64,000 nt of DNA from Commensalibacter melissae (GTDB lineage: Bacteria; Pseudomonadota; Alphaproteobacteria; Acetobacterales; Acetobacteraceae), in the NCBI RefSeq assembly GCF_009734185.1, contig NZ_CP046393.1, positions 984,501-1,048,500 of the forward strand. Direction: 5' to 3'. Made by a program: the position numbers and the translations under genes. Below, piece by piece: positions 56,924 to 64,000 of this stretch (position 1 is the stretch's first letter; every line of letters starts with the position of its first letter). A model generated the notes under the pieces. It did not search any database, was not told the DNA's origin, and saw nothing but the letters and a program-made list of their open reading frames with translations.

Positions 56924-58369
56924 ATATGGAAGCAGCAATCGAGTGGTAGCATCTCTTAATTTTACCAAAAAGAATCTTTTTTCAAGCTCTTTTAATTTTA
57001 ATAGCTTGTTTTTATGCAATATAATGAAATCGTCAATTTTTTCTGAAAATTTTTCATGATAAACTTCCATATTGATTTCAAAATTCAATCTTAAACTGCG
57101 CATGTCAATATTTGAACTACCTACAAAGGACCATAAACGGTCAATAACCATAAGTTTGGAATGATTGAAAGGAGGTTTGGCCAACCAGATTTTACATCCA
57201 TAACGTAAGGGTAATTTATTGTTTATGTTTCTGGCCCAATCAACCAAAAACTGATTGCTTTGTTCAGGGGTAATTATATCAATTTCCACCCCTCGAATGG
57301 CAGCCATACATAACAATGATAGAAAACGGTCATCTGGCAAAAAGTAAGGGGTCATAATCCTTATTGATTTACGCGCCAAACTTATTGCCTGCATCATTGT
57401 ATATTTGATTTTTTCCATATCTGAATCAGGACCAGCGGTTATAATGCGACATACCATATCTCCTTCCTCTTTCACTTCAGGAAAAAATTTTTTATCATCC
57501 AGCTTTTCCGATGTAATAAAAAACCAGTCCTGCAAAAAAGCTTCGGTTAATTCATGAACAATGGCGCCTTTTACCCTAAAATGAGTGTCTGAAACCGGAT
57601 TTTTAGGGCATTTTGATAACACATTTACAGCAGCGATATTTAAACCTCCTATAAACCCAATCTTTCCATCTACCACCAAAATCTTCTTATGAGTTCTTAG
57701 GTTTATAAACGCCATTTTCCAGGGAAGAAATGTATGCATAAACCTGTCTATACGAACGCCATGAGCTTTTAAATATTTGGCAATGGGACAATAGAAATAA
57801 CCGCTACCTATTCCATCGACAAGTACACGGACAACAGCGCCCCTTTCATGTGCCCTGATTATTGCATCGGCAAATTTCCTGCCAATATCATCGCTTTTAA
57901 GAATATAAGAGGATAAGAAAACGCAACTTTTTGCAGAATTTATTGATTCCAGCATAACGGGATAGGCCCCATCCCCATTATGATATATATCAATATTATT
58001 TCCCTTTAATAATGCCCTTTGTGTAAAGCTTTCTACAACTTTAGCCAATGGATAAAAATGACCTTGAACTGTATAATTAAAATTGCTTTTGGTAAATTTA
58101 TGATGCCAAGGCCTGTGTGTGGCCAATTTTTGTGCCTTTCGGGTAACACGATTTATACCAAACATAAAATACAGAATAAAACCCGTAATGGGCATTATCC
58201 ACGAGAATCCGATCCATCCTATCGCGGCTTTGGTATCTCTCACATGTTTCAAAACATGATATGTAACCACTATTAATAAAAATAATCTTAGAACCGCCAT
58301 TACCCAATCTTGCTTGACATCAATAAAAAACAGATAAGTATAAAAGGCAGTCATAAAATTCCATTCCAA
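56918..58369 (-). CDS. cls: Cardiolipin synthase
   Basis: Phospholipase-D-family enzyme that makes cardiolipin from phosphatidylglycerol. The 483-residue product has two N-terminal membrane segments (LFLLIVVTYHVLKHV region and WIGFSWIMPITGFILYFMFG, the latter as a 20-residue span), then two HKD motifs: HKKILVVDGKIGFIGGLNI and NHSKLMVIDRLWSFVGSSN. Both catalytic sets (His, Lys, Asp) are intact. Length is typical. Divergent from yraN across 52 bp. Confidence 0.93.
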   Translation of the reverse strand: MEWNFMTAFYTYLFFIDVKQDWVMAVLRLFLLIVVTYHVLKHVRDTKAAIGWIGFSWIMPITGFILYFMFGINRVTRKAQKLATHRPWHHKFTKSNFNYTVQGHFYPLAKVVESFTQRALLKGNNIDIYHNGDGAYPVMLESINSAKSCVFLSSYILKSDDIGRKFADAIIRAHERGAVVRVLVDGIGSGYFYCPIAKYLKAHGVRIDRFMHTFLPWKMAFINLRTHKKILVVDGKIGFIGGLNIAAVNVLSKCPKNPVSDTHFRVKGAIVHELTEAFLQDWFFITSEKLDDKKFFPEVKEEGDMVCRIITAGPDSDMEKIKYTMMQAISLARKSIRIMTPYFLPDDRFLSLLCMAAIRGVEIDIITPEQSNQFLVDWARNINNKLPLRYGCKIWLAKPPFNHSKLMVIDRLWSFVGSSNIDMRSLRLNFEINMEVYHEKFSEKIDDFIILHKNKLLKLKELEKRFFLVKLRDATTRLLLPYL

Positions 58370-58421
58370 ATAATTAACAACATATATTTTTATTCTATTT
58401 TAATTATGTTATGCTTTAATT

Positions 58422-58817
58422 ATGATCAAATTTAGTAATCGTCAAAACGATTTTAATTCTTATTCTTTCACCAATAAAAATTATTCTGCTGGATTATTTG
58501 CTGAAGAAAAAGTAGCGAGCTATTTAAAAAAACTTGACTGGAACATATTGAATCAAAGATACCGCTGTCCATTTGGAGAAATTGATTTAATTGCACAACG
58601 TGCTGACTATATATTGTTTGTGGAAGTCAAGAAAAGAAAAACCTTGCGCAAAGCTCTTTTCGCTCTTACCAATAGACAGAAACAAAGATTGATTAATTCC
58701 GCGAATTGTTATCTTGAAACATATAACATGAATAATATCAACAATGTTCAATTTGATTACATTATACTAGATTCTCAAAATCGAATTGAACATCTTGAAA
58801 ATATTACCGCTTATTAG
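58422..58817 (+). CDS. UPF0102 (YraN) family nuclease-like protein
   Basis: YraN proteins have a restriction-endonuclease-like fold and an undefined role, often near genes for envelope or DNA uptake. The 131-residue product has the family signature: GLFAEEKVASYLKK, NILNQRYRCPFGEIDLIAQR with the catalytic Glu/Asp, and ILFVEVKKRKT with the E-x-K motif. The first 20 residues are variable. Its stop codon overlaps that of the convergent basic exported protein. Confidence 0.88.
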   Translation: MIKFSNRQNDFNSYSFTNKNYSAGLFAEEKVASYLKKLDWNILNQRYRCPFGEIDLIAQRADYILFVEVKKRKTLRKALFALTNRQKQRLINSANCYLETYNMNNINNVQFDYIILDSQNRIEHLENITAY

Positions 58818-59179
58818 CTGCGATGACGACGAGCTTTAGATTTTTTATGGGATGAAACATTATATAAAACATTTCTTACCCTCATTTTTCCTAGATTTCT
58901 TTGTCTATAGGAAATTTTATGAACCAATGATGAATAACTTTTTTTTGAACTCGTGTGATAGGCAACATTCCTTAGCATTGGATGTCTTGATTTTCTCACG
59001 GTACGTTTGACAGGACGGTAATGATGTACTATAGGTGCAGCCGTAAGGGATGCAAGGGTTAACTTACCTGCTTCCGATTCCGTAACAATATGTTGTGCCT
59101 TAACAAAAGAAGGCGTTGAACATCCTAATATTGTAACCCCTAAAACCCAATAAAAAGTTTTTTTTACATTTTTTATCAT
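58814..59179 (-). CDS. Very basic exported protein of unknown function
   Basis: I do not recognise a family. The 121-residue product has a signal peptide (KTFYWVLGVTILGCSTPSF, probable cleavage after VKA near residue 28). The mature part is extremely rich in Arg, Lys, His, Ser and Tyr (RHPMLRNVAYHTSSKKSY, YNVSSHKKSKARRHRS) with nothing hydrophobic after residue 50. It could bind nucleic acid, LPS or peptidoglycan in the periplasm, which is inference. ILGC at the signal core could serve as a lipobox, but the cleaved reading looks better. Convergent with yraN, downstream of the purine operon. Confidence 0.6.
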   Translation of the reverse strand: MIKNVKKTFYWVLGVTILGCSTPSFVKAQHIVTESEAGKLTLASLTAAPIVHHYRPVKRTVRKSRHPMLRNVAYHTSSKKSYSSLVHKISYRQRNLGKMRVRNVLYNVSSHKKSKARRHRS

Positions 59180-59242
59180 TATCCCAGACCCTTAAACCAA
59201 ATACCAACCTAGATATCAAGAAACACATTAAAGGACAATTTA

Positions 59243-59282
59243 GCAAGAATAAAAAGAAATAAAATAGAATTTTTATTCTTGC
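59243..59282. repeat. 13-bp perfect inverted repeat after grxD
   Basis: Arms GCAAGAATAAAAA (59243-59255) and TTTTTATTCTTGC (59270-59282) are exact inverted copies around a 14-nt AT-rich loop, 19 bp past the grxD stop. As RNA it would form a long but mostly A-U stem without a following U-run. It may end the purine operon transcript or protect its 3' end. Confidence 0.55.
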
Positions 59283-59301
59283 GTTGTAAAAATTCTACTA
59301 T

Positions 59302-59631
59302 TTACTTGCTGATAATATTTTCATCCTGAAAAAGGGTTTTCAATTCGCCAGTGGCATACATCTCGCGAACAATATCACAACCACCGACAAGCTTTCCCTT
59401 GACATAAAGCTGAGGAAACGTTGGCCAACTGGAAAACTCCTTTAATCCCTGCCTTAATTCGTCATCTTCAAGAATATTTACATCCTTGAAAGAAACGCCC
59501 ATATCAGAAAGAATATGAACCACTTTTGCAGAAAAACCGCAACTTGGAAAGTCTGCTGTACCCTTCATGAAAAGAACAACAGGATTGTTATCGATTTCTT
59601 TTTGGATTTGTTGAAATAACGGATTACTCAT
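59302..59631 (-). CDS. grxD: Monothiol glutaredoxin Grx4 type
   Basis: GrxD carries Fe-S clusters with BolA partners. The 109-residue product has VVLFMKGTADFPSCGFSAKV containing CGFS, the monothiol active site, then WPTFPQLYVKGKLVGGCDI with the glutathione-binding residues. It follows bolA by 24 bp, the classic partner pair at the end of the alphaproteobacterial purine operon. Confidence 0.96.
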   Translation of the reverse strand: MSNPLFQQIQKEIDNNPVVLFMKGTADFPSCGFSAKVVHILSDMGVSFKDVNILEDDELRQGLKEFSSWPTFPQLYVKGKLVGGCDIVREMYATGELKTLFQDENIISK

Positions 59632-59655
59632 TTATTGTATAATTCCTTGATTAAA

Positions 59656-59883
59656 TTATTTTAATACAGACGTTTGTAAAGCCAAGGCATGTAAATCTTT
59701 ATCCATATAATTTTCCAATGCCTTATAGACAAGCTGATGTTGCTGAACTTTGCTTAATCCATCAAATTCTTTAGCGCTGATCTTGCAATAGAAATGTCTT
59801 CCATCATTTTTCAATGCACCAACATCAATAATAGCATCAGGAAATACTTCGACTAAGCGATCTTTAATTTCTGAAATATTCAT
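59656..59883 (-). CDS. bolA: BolA family protein
   Basis: Small partner of monothiol glutaredoxins in Fe-S cluster handling. The 75-residue product has DAIIDVGALKNDGRHFYCKI near the start and the conserved FDGLSKVQQHQLVYKALENY with the His ligand. Length is close to the YrbA/BolA2 subtype. It begins 2 bp after purL ends, so translational coupling is likely. Confidence 0.94.
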   Translation of the reverse strand: MNISEIKDRLVEVFPDAIIDVGALKNDGRHFYCKISAKEFDGLSKVQQHQLVYKALENYMDKDLHALALQTSVLK

Positions 59884-59885
59884 CT

Positions 59886-62099
59886 TTAAACTTTCATTAA
59901 ATTTTCAAAGAAGGACTTGGACGCAGCTTTCATTCTTGCAATTGTAATCATGGCACCTGATGGCATGACAAGGCTATCCCCACCAGTATACCCTATTAAT
60001 CTTGCGGCAACACCCTGTTCTTTTGCTTTTGATATAATTAAATCGGCATCAGAAGTCATGACAATATAACGTCCCTGATCTTCACCAAACCAATAGGCTT
60101 CTGGTCGCATACCACTTTCAGGAACATCAAGCGTGCAACCGGTATTTCCTGCCATTGCCATTTCAGCAATTGAAATAAGAAGACCACCATCAGATACATC
60201 ATGACAAGCTGAAACTAGTCCCTGGTTAATAATGGTGCGAACAAAATCACCATTGAGACGTTCGATATTTAAATCAACAGGTGGTGGGTAACCTGCCTCT
60301 TGTCCCATAATTTCCCTGAGCCATAGCGTTTGACCCAAATGACCTTCCGTCTTACCGATTAGAACAAGTTTGTAATTTTTCTGTAAAGCGATACCCAATG
60401 ATTTTGAAACATCTTCAATAACACCTAAACCACCAATGGCAGGTGTAGGCAATACCGATACATTTTCATTTTGTGCATTACGTGTTTCATTGTAAAGTGA
60501 AACATTTCCACTGACAACAGGAAAATCTAGTGCGTTACAGGCATCTTTCATACCTTCAATAGCAGCAATAATTTGTCCCATTATTTCAGGTTTTTCCGGA
60601 TTACCAAAATTTAAATTATCGGTTATTGCCAGTGGTTTGGCACCTACTGCGGTAATGTTGCGCCATGCTTCGGCAACAGCCTGCGCTCCACCCTGATAAG
60701 CATCGGCTTGACAGTAACGGGGTGTACAGTCTGTTGTTAACGCAAGACCTAAATGATGACCATCAACCTTTACCACCGCTGCATCACCTTGCCCTGGACG
60801 ATAGACTGTCTGACCACCAATCGTGCTGTCATATTGATCCCATATCCAGGAACGGGATGCCAAATCGGCACAACCCAGCAACTTTATGACGGATTTTTCA
60901 ATATCGATAGTAATATTTAAAGACGCGATAGGTTGTGGTGCAGGATAATTGGAGGATGGTCGTTTATAAAGTGGTGCCTCATCAGCCAGGGATGCAAGGG
61001 GAATATCAGCTTCTGTCTGATTATGATGTTTGATAACAATACGTCCCGTATCCGTCAGATGTCCAATAATGGCAAAATCCAACTCCCATTTTTCGAAAAT
61101 TTGCTTGGCAATCTCCGTTCGATCTGCACGCAAGACCATAAGCATTCTTTCCTGACTTTCGGAAAGCATCATTTCATATGCTGTCATCTGGTCTTCACGT
61201 TGCGGAACGTGATCCAAATCCAGCTCAATACCGACACCACCCTTTCCGGCCATTTCCACAGCCGATGAGGTCAGACCAGCAGCACCCATATCTTGGATGG
61301 CAACAATGGCATCCGTTGCCATTAATTCTAGACAGGCCTCAATCAGCAATTTTTCAACAAATGGATCTCCAACCTGGACGGTAGGCCGCCTTGATGCTGA
61401 ATCCTCATCAAATTCCGCAGAAGCCATTGTTGCCCCATGAATGCCATCACGACCCGTTTTGGAACCAACATAAATTACAGGGTTACCTACTCCAGCTGCA
61501 GCTGATAAAAATATACGGTCTTTTCTTGCAATTCCAACCGCCATTGCATTGACAAGCGGATTGCCGTTATAACTTTCATGAAAATTGACTTCTCCACCGA
61601 CCGTAGGAACACCCACACAATTTCCATATCCTCCAATACCACGAATCACTCCATCCACAATATGACGAGTCTGGGGATTATCGGGGCTACCAAATCGTAA
61701 AGCGTTCAGGTTGGCAATCGGTCGTGCACCCATGGTAAACACATCACGCAAGATACCACCAACACCTGTTGCCGCACCTTGATAAGGTTCAATAAAAGAG
61801 GGATGATTATGGCTTTCCATTTTAAAAACCGCCGCCAAACCCTCGCCAATATCGACAACACCAGCATTCTCACCTGGACCGTGAATAACCCATGGAGCTT
61901 CTGTCGGAAGATTTCTTAACCATGCACGGGAAGATTTATAAGAGCAATGTTCTGACCACATGACCGAAAAAATACCCAATTCGGTCAGGCTGGGTGTACG
62001 CCCCATGATAGACAAGACTTTCTGATATTCATCAGCAGATAAACCGAACTGTTTTGCCAAAGCTTCATTTACAACCAATTTTTGTATCTTACTCATCAA
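59886..62099 (-). CDS. purL: FGAM synthase subunit PurL (small type)
   Basis: Catalytic subunit that turns FGAR into FGAM in purine synthesis. The 737-residue protein is the Bacillus-type form that needs separate PurQ and PurS, both present upstream. It has [33 protein letters not shown] (ATP/metal site), [31 protein letters not shown], and in the second half [12 protein letters not shown] and [10 protein letters not shown]. Its start overlaps the purQ stop by 4 bp (ATGA). Confidence 0.97.
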   Translation of the reverse strand: MMSKIQKLVVNEALAKQFGLSADEYQKVLSIMGRTPSLTELGIFSVMWSEHCSYKSSRAWLRNLPTEAPWVIHGPGENAGVVDIGEGLAAVFKMESHNHPSFIEPYQGAATGVGGILRDVFTMGARPIANLNALRFGSPDNPQTRHIVDGVIRGIGGYGNCVGVPTVGGEVNFHESYNGNPLVNAMAVGIARKDRIFLSAAAGVGNPVIYVGSKTGRDGIHGATMASAEFDEDSASRRPTVQVGDPFVEKLLIEACLELMATDAIVAIQDMGAAGLTSSAVEMAGKGGVGIELDLDHVPQREDQMTAYEMMLSESQERMLMVLRADRTEIAKQIFEKWELDFAIIGHLTDTGRIVIKHHNQTEADIPLASLADEAPLYKRPSSNYPAPQPIASLNITIDIEKSVIKLLGCADLASRSWIWDQYDSTIGGQTVYRPGQGDAAVVKVDGHHLGLALTTDCTPRYCQADAYQGGAQAVAEAWRNITAVGAKPLAITDNLNFGNPEKPEIMGQIIAAIEGMKDACNALDFPVVSGNVSLYNETRNAQNENVSVLPTPAIGGLGVIEDVSKSLGIALQKNYKLVLIGKTEGHLGQTLWLREIMGQEAGYPPPVDLNIERLNGDFVRTIINQGLVSACHDVSDGGLLISIAEMAMAGNTGCTLDVPESGMRPEAYWFGEDQGRYIVMTSDADLIISKAKEQGVAARLIGYTGGDSLVMPSGAMITIARMKAASKSFFENLMKV

Positions 62100-62794
62100 G
62101 CCAAGGTCTCCATAATACCCTGGAATAAAGGTTTCCCATCTTCACTTCCCATTAAGGGATTCACCATATCTTCAGGGTGAGGCATCATTCCACAGATTCT
62201 TCCATTCAAACTTACAATACCAGCTATGGCATTAATACTGCCATTTGGGTTTAACTGTCTATCTTCCGGATTTACAATTCCATTTGCTGAGCTATATCTG
62301 AAGGCAATCTGTCCCTCTGCTTCAAGCTGTCTTAATGTTTCTGAATCACAAAAATAATTTCCATCTCCATGCGCAGTTGCTGTCTTGAAAACATCACCTT
62401 TATTCCACCCGCATGTAAAAGCGGTATCATTTCGTTCAATCTTTAAATGACAATCACGAGATAAAAATCTTAGGCTTGCATTCGGTAGCAAAGCACCGGG
62501 AAGTAATTTGGCCTCTGTCAAAATCTGAAAACCATTACAAATTCCAAGAATATATCCCCCTTTATTCGCAAAATCACAGATTTCTTTCATTATTGGTGAA
62601 TGCGCCGCCATTGCACCACAACGCAAATAATCCCCATAACTAAATCCACCAGGCAAAACGATCATATCCAAAGAAGGTAAAGTTGTTTCACGATGCCAAA
62701 CGATAACGGGAGTTACACCCGTTACCTGTTCAAAGGCAATCACAACATCTCGCTCACGATTGGTACCTGGAAAAACAACGATACCTATTTTCAT
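62096..62794 (-). CDS. purQ: FGAM synthase glutaminase subunit PurQ
   Basis: Supplies ammonia from glutamine to PurL. The 232-residue class I amidotransferase has [24 protein letters not shown], the nucleophile in [11 protein letters not shown] (Cys near residue 89), and the His/Glu pair in GMMPHPEDM. All triad residues are present. It starts 1 bp into the stop codon of the preceding Rap1a/Tai-like gene (TAATG), so translation is coupled. Confidence 0.97.
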   Translation of the reverse strand: MKIGIVVFPGTNRERDVVIAFEQVTGVTPVIVWHRETTLPSLDMIVLPGGFSYGDYLRCGAMAAHSPIMKEICDFANKGGYILGICNGFQILTEAKLLPGALLPNASLRFLSRDCHLKIERNDTAFTCGWNKGDVFKTATAHGDGNYFCDSETLRQLEAEGQIAFRYSSANGIVNPEDRQLNPNGSINAIAGIVSLNGRICGMMPHPEDMVNPLMGSEDGKPLFQGIMETLA

Positions 62795-63195
62795 TATCTT
62801 ACCCCAACAGATGCGTTTTTACATGGATAAGATTCATGCAAAGCACTAAAGACAGTCGCTCCTGCTGGCTGGTTCAATTGATCTGGATGTGCCTTCATAT
62901 AATCAATAACTTTTTGACGCATTTCATTGCCAGATACGGAAGGATCAATGCAAAAACCGGCCGGTGCCTTGGGATCGCCTTCATTTTTGGCATAGACTTT
63001 TGAAAATGCAACAGAATCAGCAATACCGCTAATATAAATATTACATGCCCTAACCGTCTGTGATTTTTGACATAATTGCAGAAAATCGGCAGCTTTAACT
63101 TTACTCACTCTTTGCGCCTGCACTGTTGTATTTGCGCAAGCCATTAACAAAGCGATACCGGATACAGTAAATAATATTTTCTTACCTATACTCAT
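62794..63195 (-). CDS. Rap1a/Tai-like exported protein inside the purine operon
   Basis: The 133-residue product has a signal peptide ([21 protein letters not shown], cleaved or lipidated near Cys20) and a C-terminal domain matching the Rap1a/Tai pattern: [43 protein letters not shown]. Four Cys could form two disulfides in the periplasm. The family includes immunity proteins of Serratia type VI effectors, but many members have no toxin partner. It overlaps purS by 4 bp and purQ by 1 bp. No T6SS or toxin is in the window, so an immunity role is not supported here; function unknown. Confidence 0.8.
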   Translation of the reverse strand: MSIGKKILFTVSGIALLMACANTTVQAQRVSKVKAADFLQLCQKSQTVRACNIYISGIADSVAFSKVYAKNEGDPKAPAGFCIDPSVSGNEMRQKVIDYMKAHPDQLNQPAGATVFSALHESYPCKNASVGVR

Positions 63196-63434
63196 GATAA
63201 AACCTCGACTTCAAAATCTTCGATAACATTATTGGCCAATAAATTTTGAGCCATTTCTATTGCCTTTTTTTTGGCTTCACTTACTGACATTTCAGATAAT
63301 TCAAGATCAACTACACGTCCAACGCGTACATCTTTTACTTCATTAAAAGACAGATTATGCAATGCATGGTTAATCGCCTTACCTTGTGGATCGAGCACAC
63401 CCTGTTTCAACTGAATAATCAAACGTAATTTCAT
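63192..63434 (-). CDS. purS: FGAM synthase subunit PurS
   Basis: Small scaffold protein that bridges PurQ and PurL. The 80-residue product starts [20 protein letters not shown] and has [20 protein letters not shown], the family core. Length is standard. It overlaps purC by 4 bp and the Rap1a/Tai-like gene by 4 bp, both ATGA-type. Confidence 0.95.
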   Translation of the reverse strand: MKLRLIIQLKQGVLDPQGKAINHALHNLSFNEVKDVRVGRVVDLELSEMSVSEAKKKAIEMAQNLLANNVIEDFEVEVLS

Positions 63435-64000
63435 TCCATATGCTCCGGATTGCTACTTTCTATAACCTCAAAATTTTTTTCAGGAATAATTTTCAATCGC
63501 TTGGCGATTTCCTGATAGGCTTCTTCCACTTTACCAAGATCACGACGGAAGCGATCCTTGTCAAGTTTTTCACCACTTGCCATATCCCAAAAACGACAAT
63601 TATCAGGTGAGATTTCATCTGCCAAAACGATATGAAATTCATCATCTTTCCATAAACGTCCATATTCAAGCTTGAAATCGATCAGCTTGATTCCGATACC
63701 CGCGAACAATCCTCTGAGAAAATCATTGATACGTAAAGTATAACTTACGATTTCATCCATTTCCTGCAAGGTCGCCCAATTGAATGTTGTAATATGATCT
63801 TCCAGAACCAGTGGGTCATTCAGTTCATCATTTTTCAAATAATATTCGACAATGGGACGGGGAAGTTTTTTCCCCTCATCCAATCCCAGACGTTTGACAA
63901 TACTACCCGCCGCAACATTTCTGACCACAATTTCCAAAGGAATGATCTCAACAGATTTTACCAGTTGTTCCCGCATATTCAAACGACGGATAAAATGGGT
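63431..64000 (-). CDS. purC: SAICAR synthase PurC, cut by the window edge
   Basis: PurC joins aspartate to CAIR with ATP. About 190 residues are visible and the frame stays open to base 64000, so the start lies outside; the TTG at 63982 is internal. Visible blocks are [43 protein letters not shown] and [14 protein letters not shown], all core SAICAR synthetase motifs with the catalytic Lys and acidic residues. It is first of the visible purC-S-Rap1a-Q-L-bolA-grxD run. Confidence 0.95.
   Translation of the reverse strand, partial: THFIRRLNMREQLVKSVEIIPLEIVVRNVAAGSIVKRLGLDEGKKLPRPIVEYYLKNDELNDPLVLEDHITTFNWATLQEMDEIVSYTLRINDFLRGLFAGIGIKLIDFKLEYGRLWKDDEFHIVLADEISPDNCRFWDMASGEKLDKDRFRRDLGKVEEAYQEIAKRLKIIPEKNFEVIESSNPEHME

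Noticed and set aside
62794-63195. T6SS immunity gene with a toxin partner
   Set aside because: The Rap1a/Tai-like domain fits, but both neighbours are purine genes and no effector or T6SS gene is in the window.

Overview
The window reads as a chromosomal segment of an AT-rich alphaproteobacterium. Several gene orders are classic for the class: dusB-ntrB-ntrC-ntrY-ntrX-hfq-hflX with ispDF divergent, purC-purS-purQ-purL-bolA-grxD, ubiE-coaBC-dut, and dnaA-dnaN-recF-gyrB. Protein style, low G+C, a phosphoketolase/acetate kinase pair and several small Acetobacteraceae-like secreted proteins suggest an insect-associated acetic acid bacterium, perhaps Commensalibacter-like. That genus-level guess is inference; no rRNA is present to confirm it.

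Layout. 1-3.3 kb is the only accessory-looking part: the 3' part of a large unrecognised protein (surface or phage tail-fibre style C-terminus), an AT-rich spacer, and a short G+C-rich remnant of a filamentous haemagglutinin/CdiA-type gene. 3.3-12.4 kb (minus strand) holds thiL-nusB-nrdR, gyrB, recF, dnaN, dnaA and rpsT. 12.5-19 kb has mutM divergent from ubiE-coaBC-dut and a two-gene ABC transporter. 19-28 kb has msrA, valS, a TolC-like channel, a PCMT-like gene, tRNA-Cys, an SDR and a GNAT-like gene. 26.9-35.8 kb is the nitrogen-regulation cluster with hfq/hflX and dusB. 35.9-42.8 kb holds ispDF, atp12, an AsmA protein, rluC, rarA and a small lipoprotein. 43-50.4 kb holds a small secreted protein, phosphoketolase/ackA, smpB, dapA, pheA and kdsB. 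50.4-58.8 kb holds a membrane-anchored cytochrome c, hisN, serA, comM, metC, an EEP-family gene, cls and yraN. 58.8-64 kb holds a basic exported protein and the purine operon (grxD, bolA, purL, purQ, a Rap1a/Tai-like gene, purS, and purC cut by the window edge).

How it works together. Replication initiation and clamp genes sit together. ackA-xfp would convert xylulose-5-P/fructose-6-P to acetyl phosphate and then acetate plus ATP. The ntr cluster would sense nitrogen status, but both of its AAA+ response regulators lack the sigma-54 contact motif GAFTGA. The purine operon is tightly overlapped and carries an unexpected exported Rap1a/Tai-like protein between purS and purQ. The genome is compact: several convergent gene pairs share or nearly share stop codons.

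No CRISPR array, intact insertion sequence, integrase or complete novel defence system is visible. The best second-look items are the Rap1a/Tai-like gene in the purine operon, the loss of GAFTGA in NtrC, the missing ubiB, the haemagglutinin remnant beside the large partial protein, a DnaA-box-bearing AT-rich spacer near 42.9 kb, and paired direct repeats upstream of ackA.
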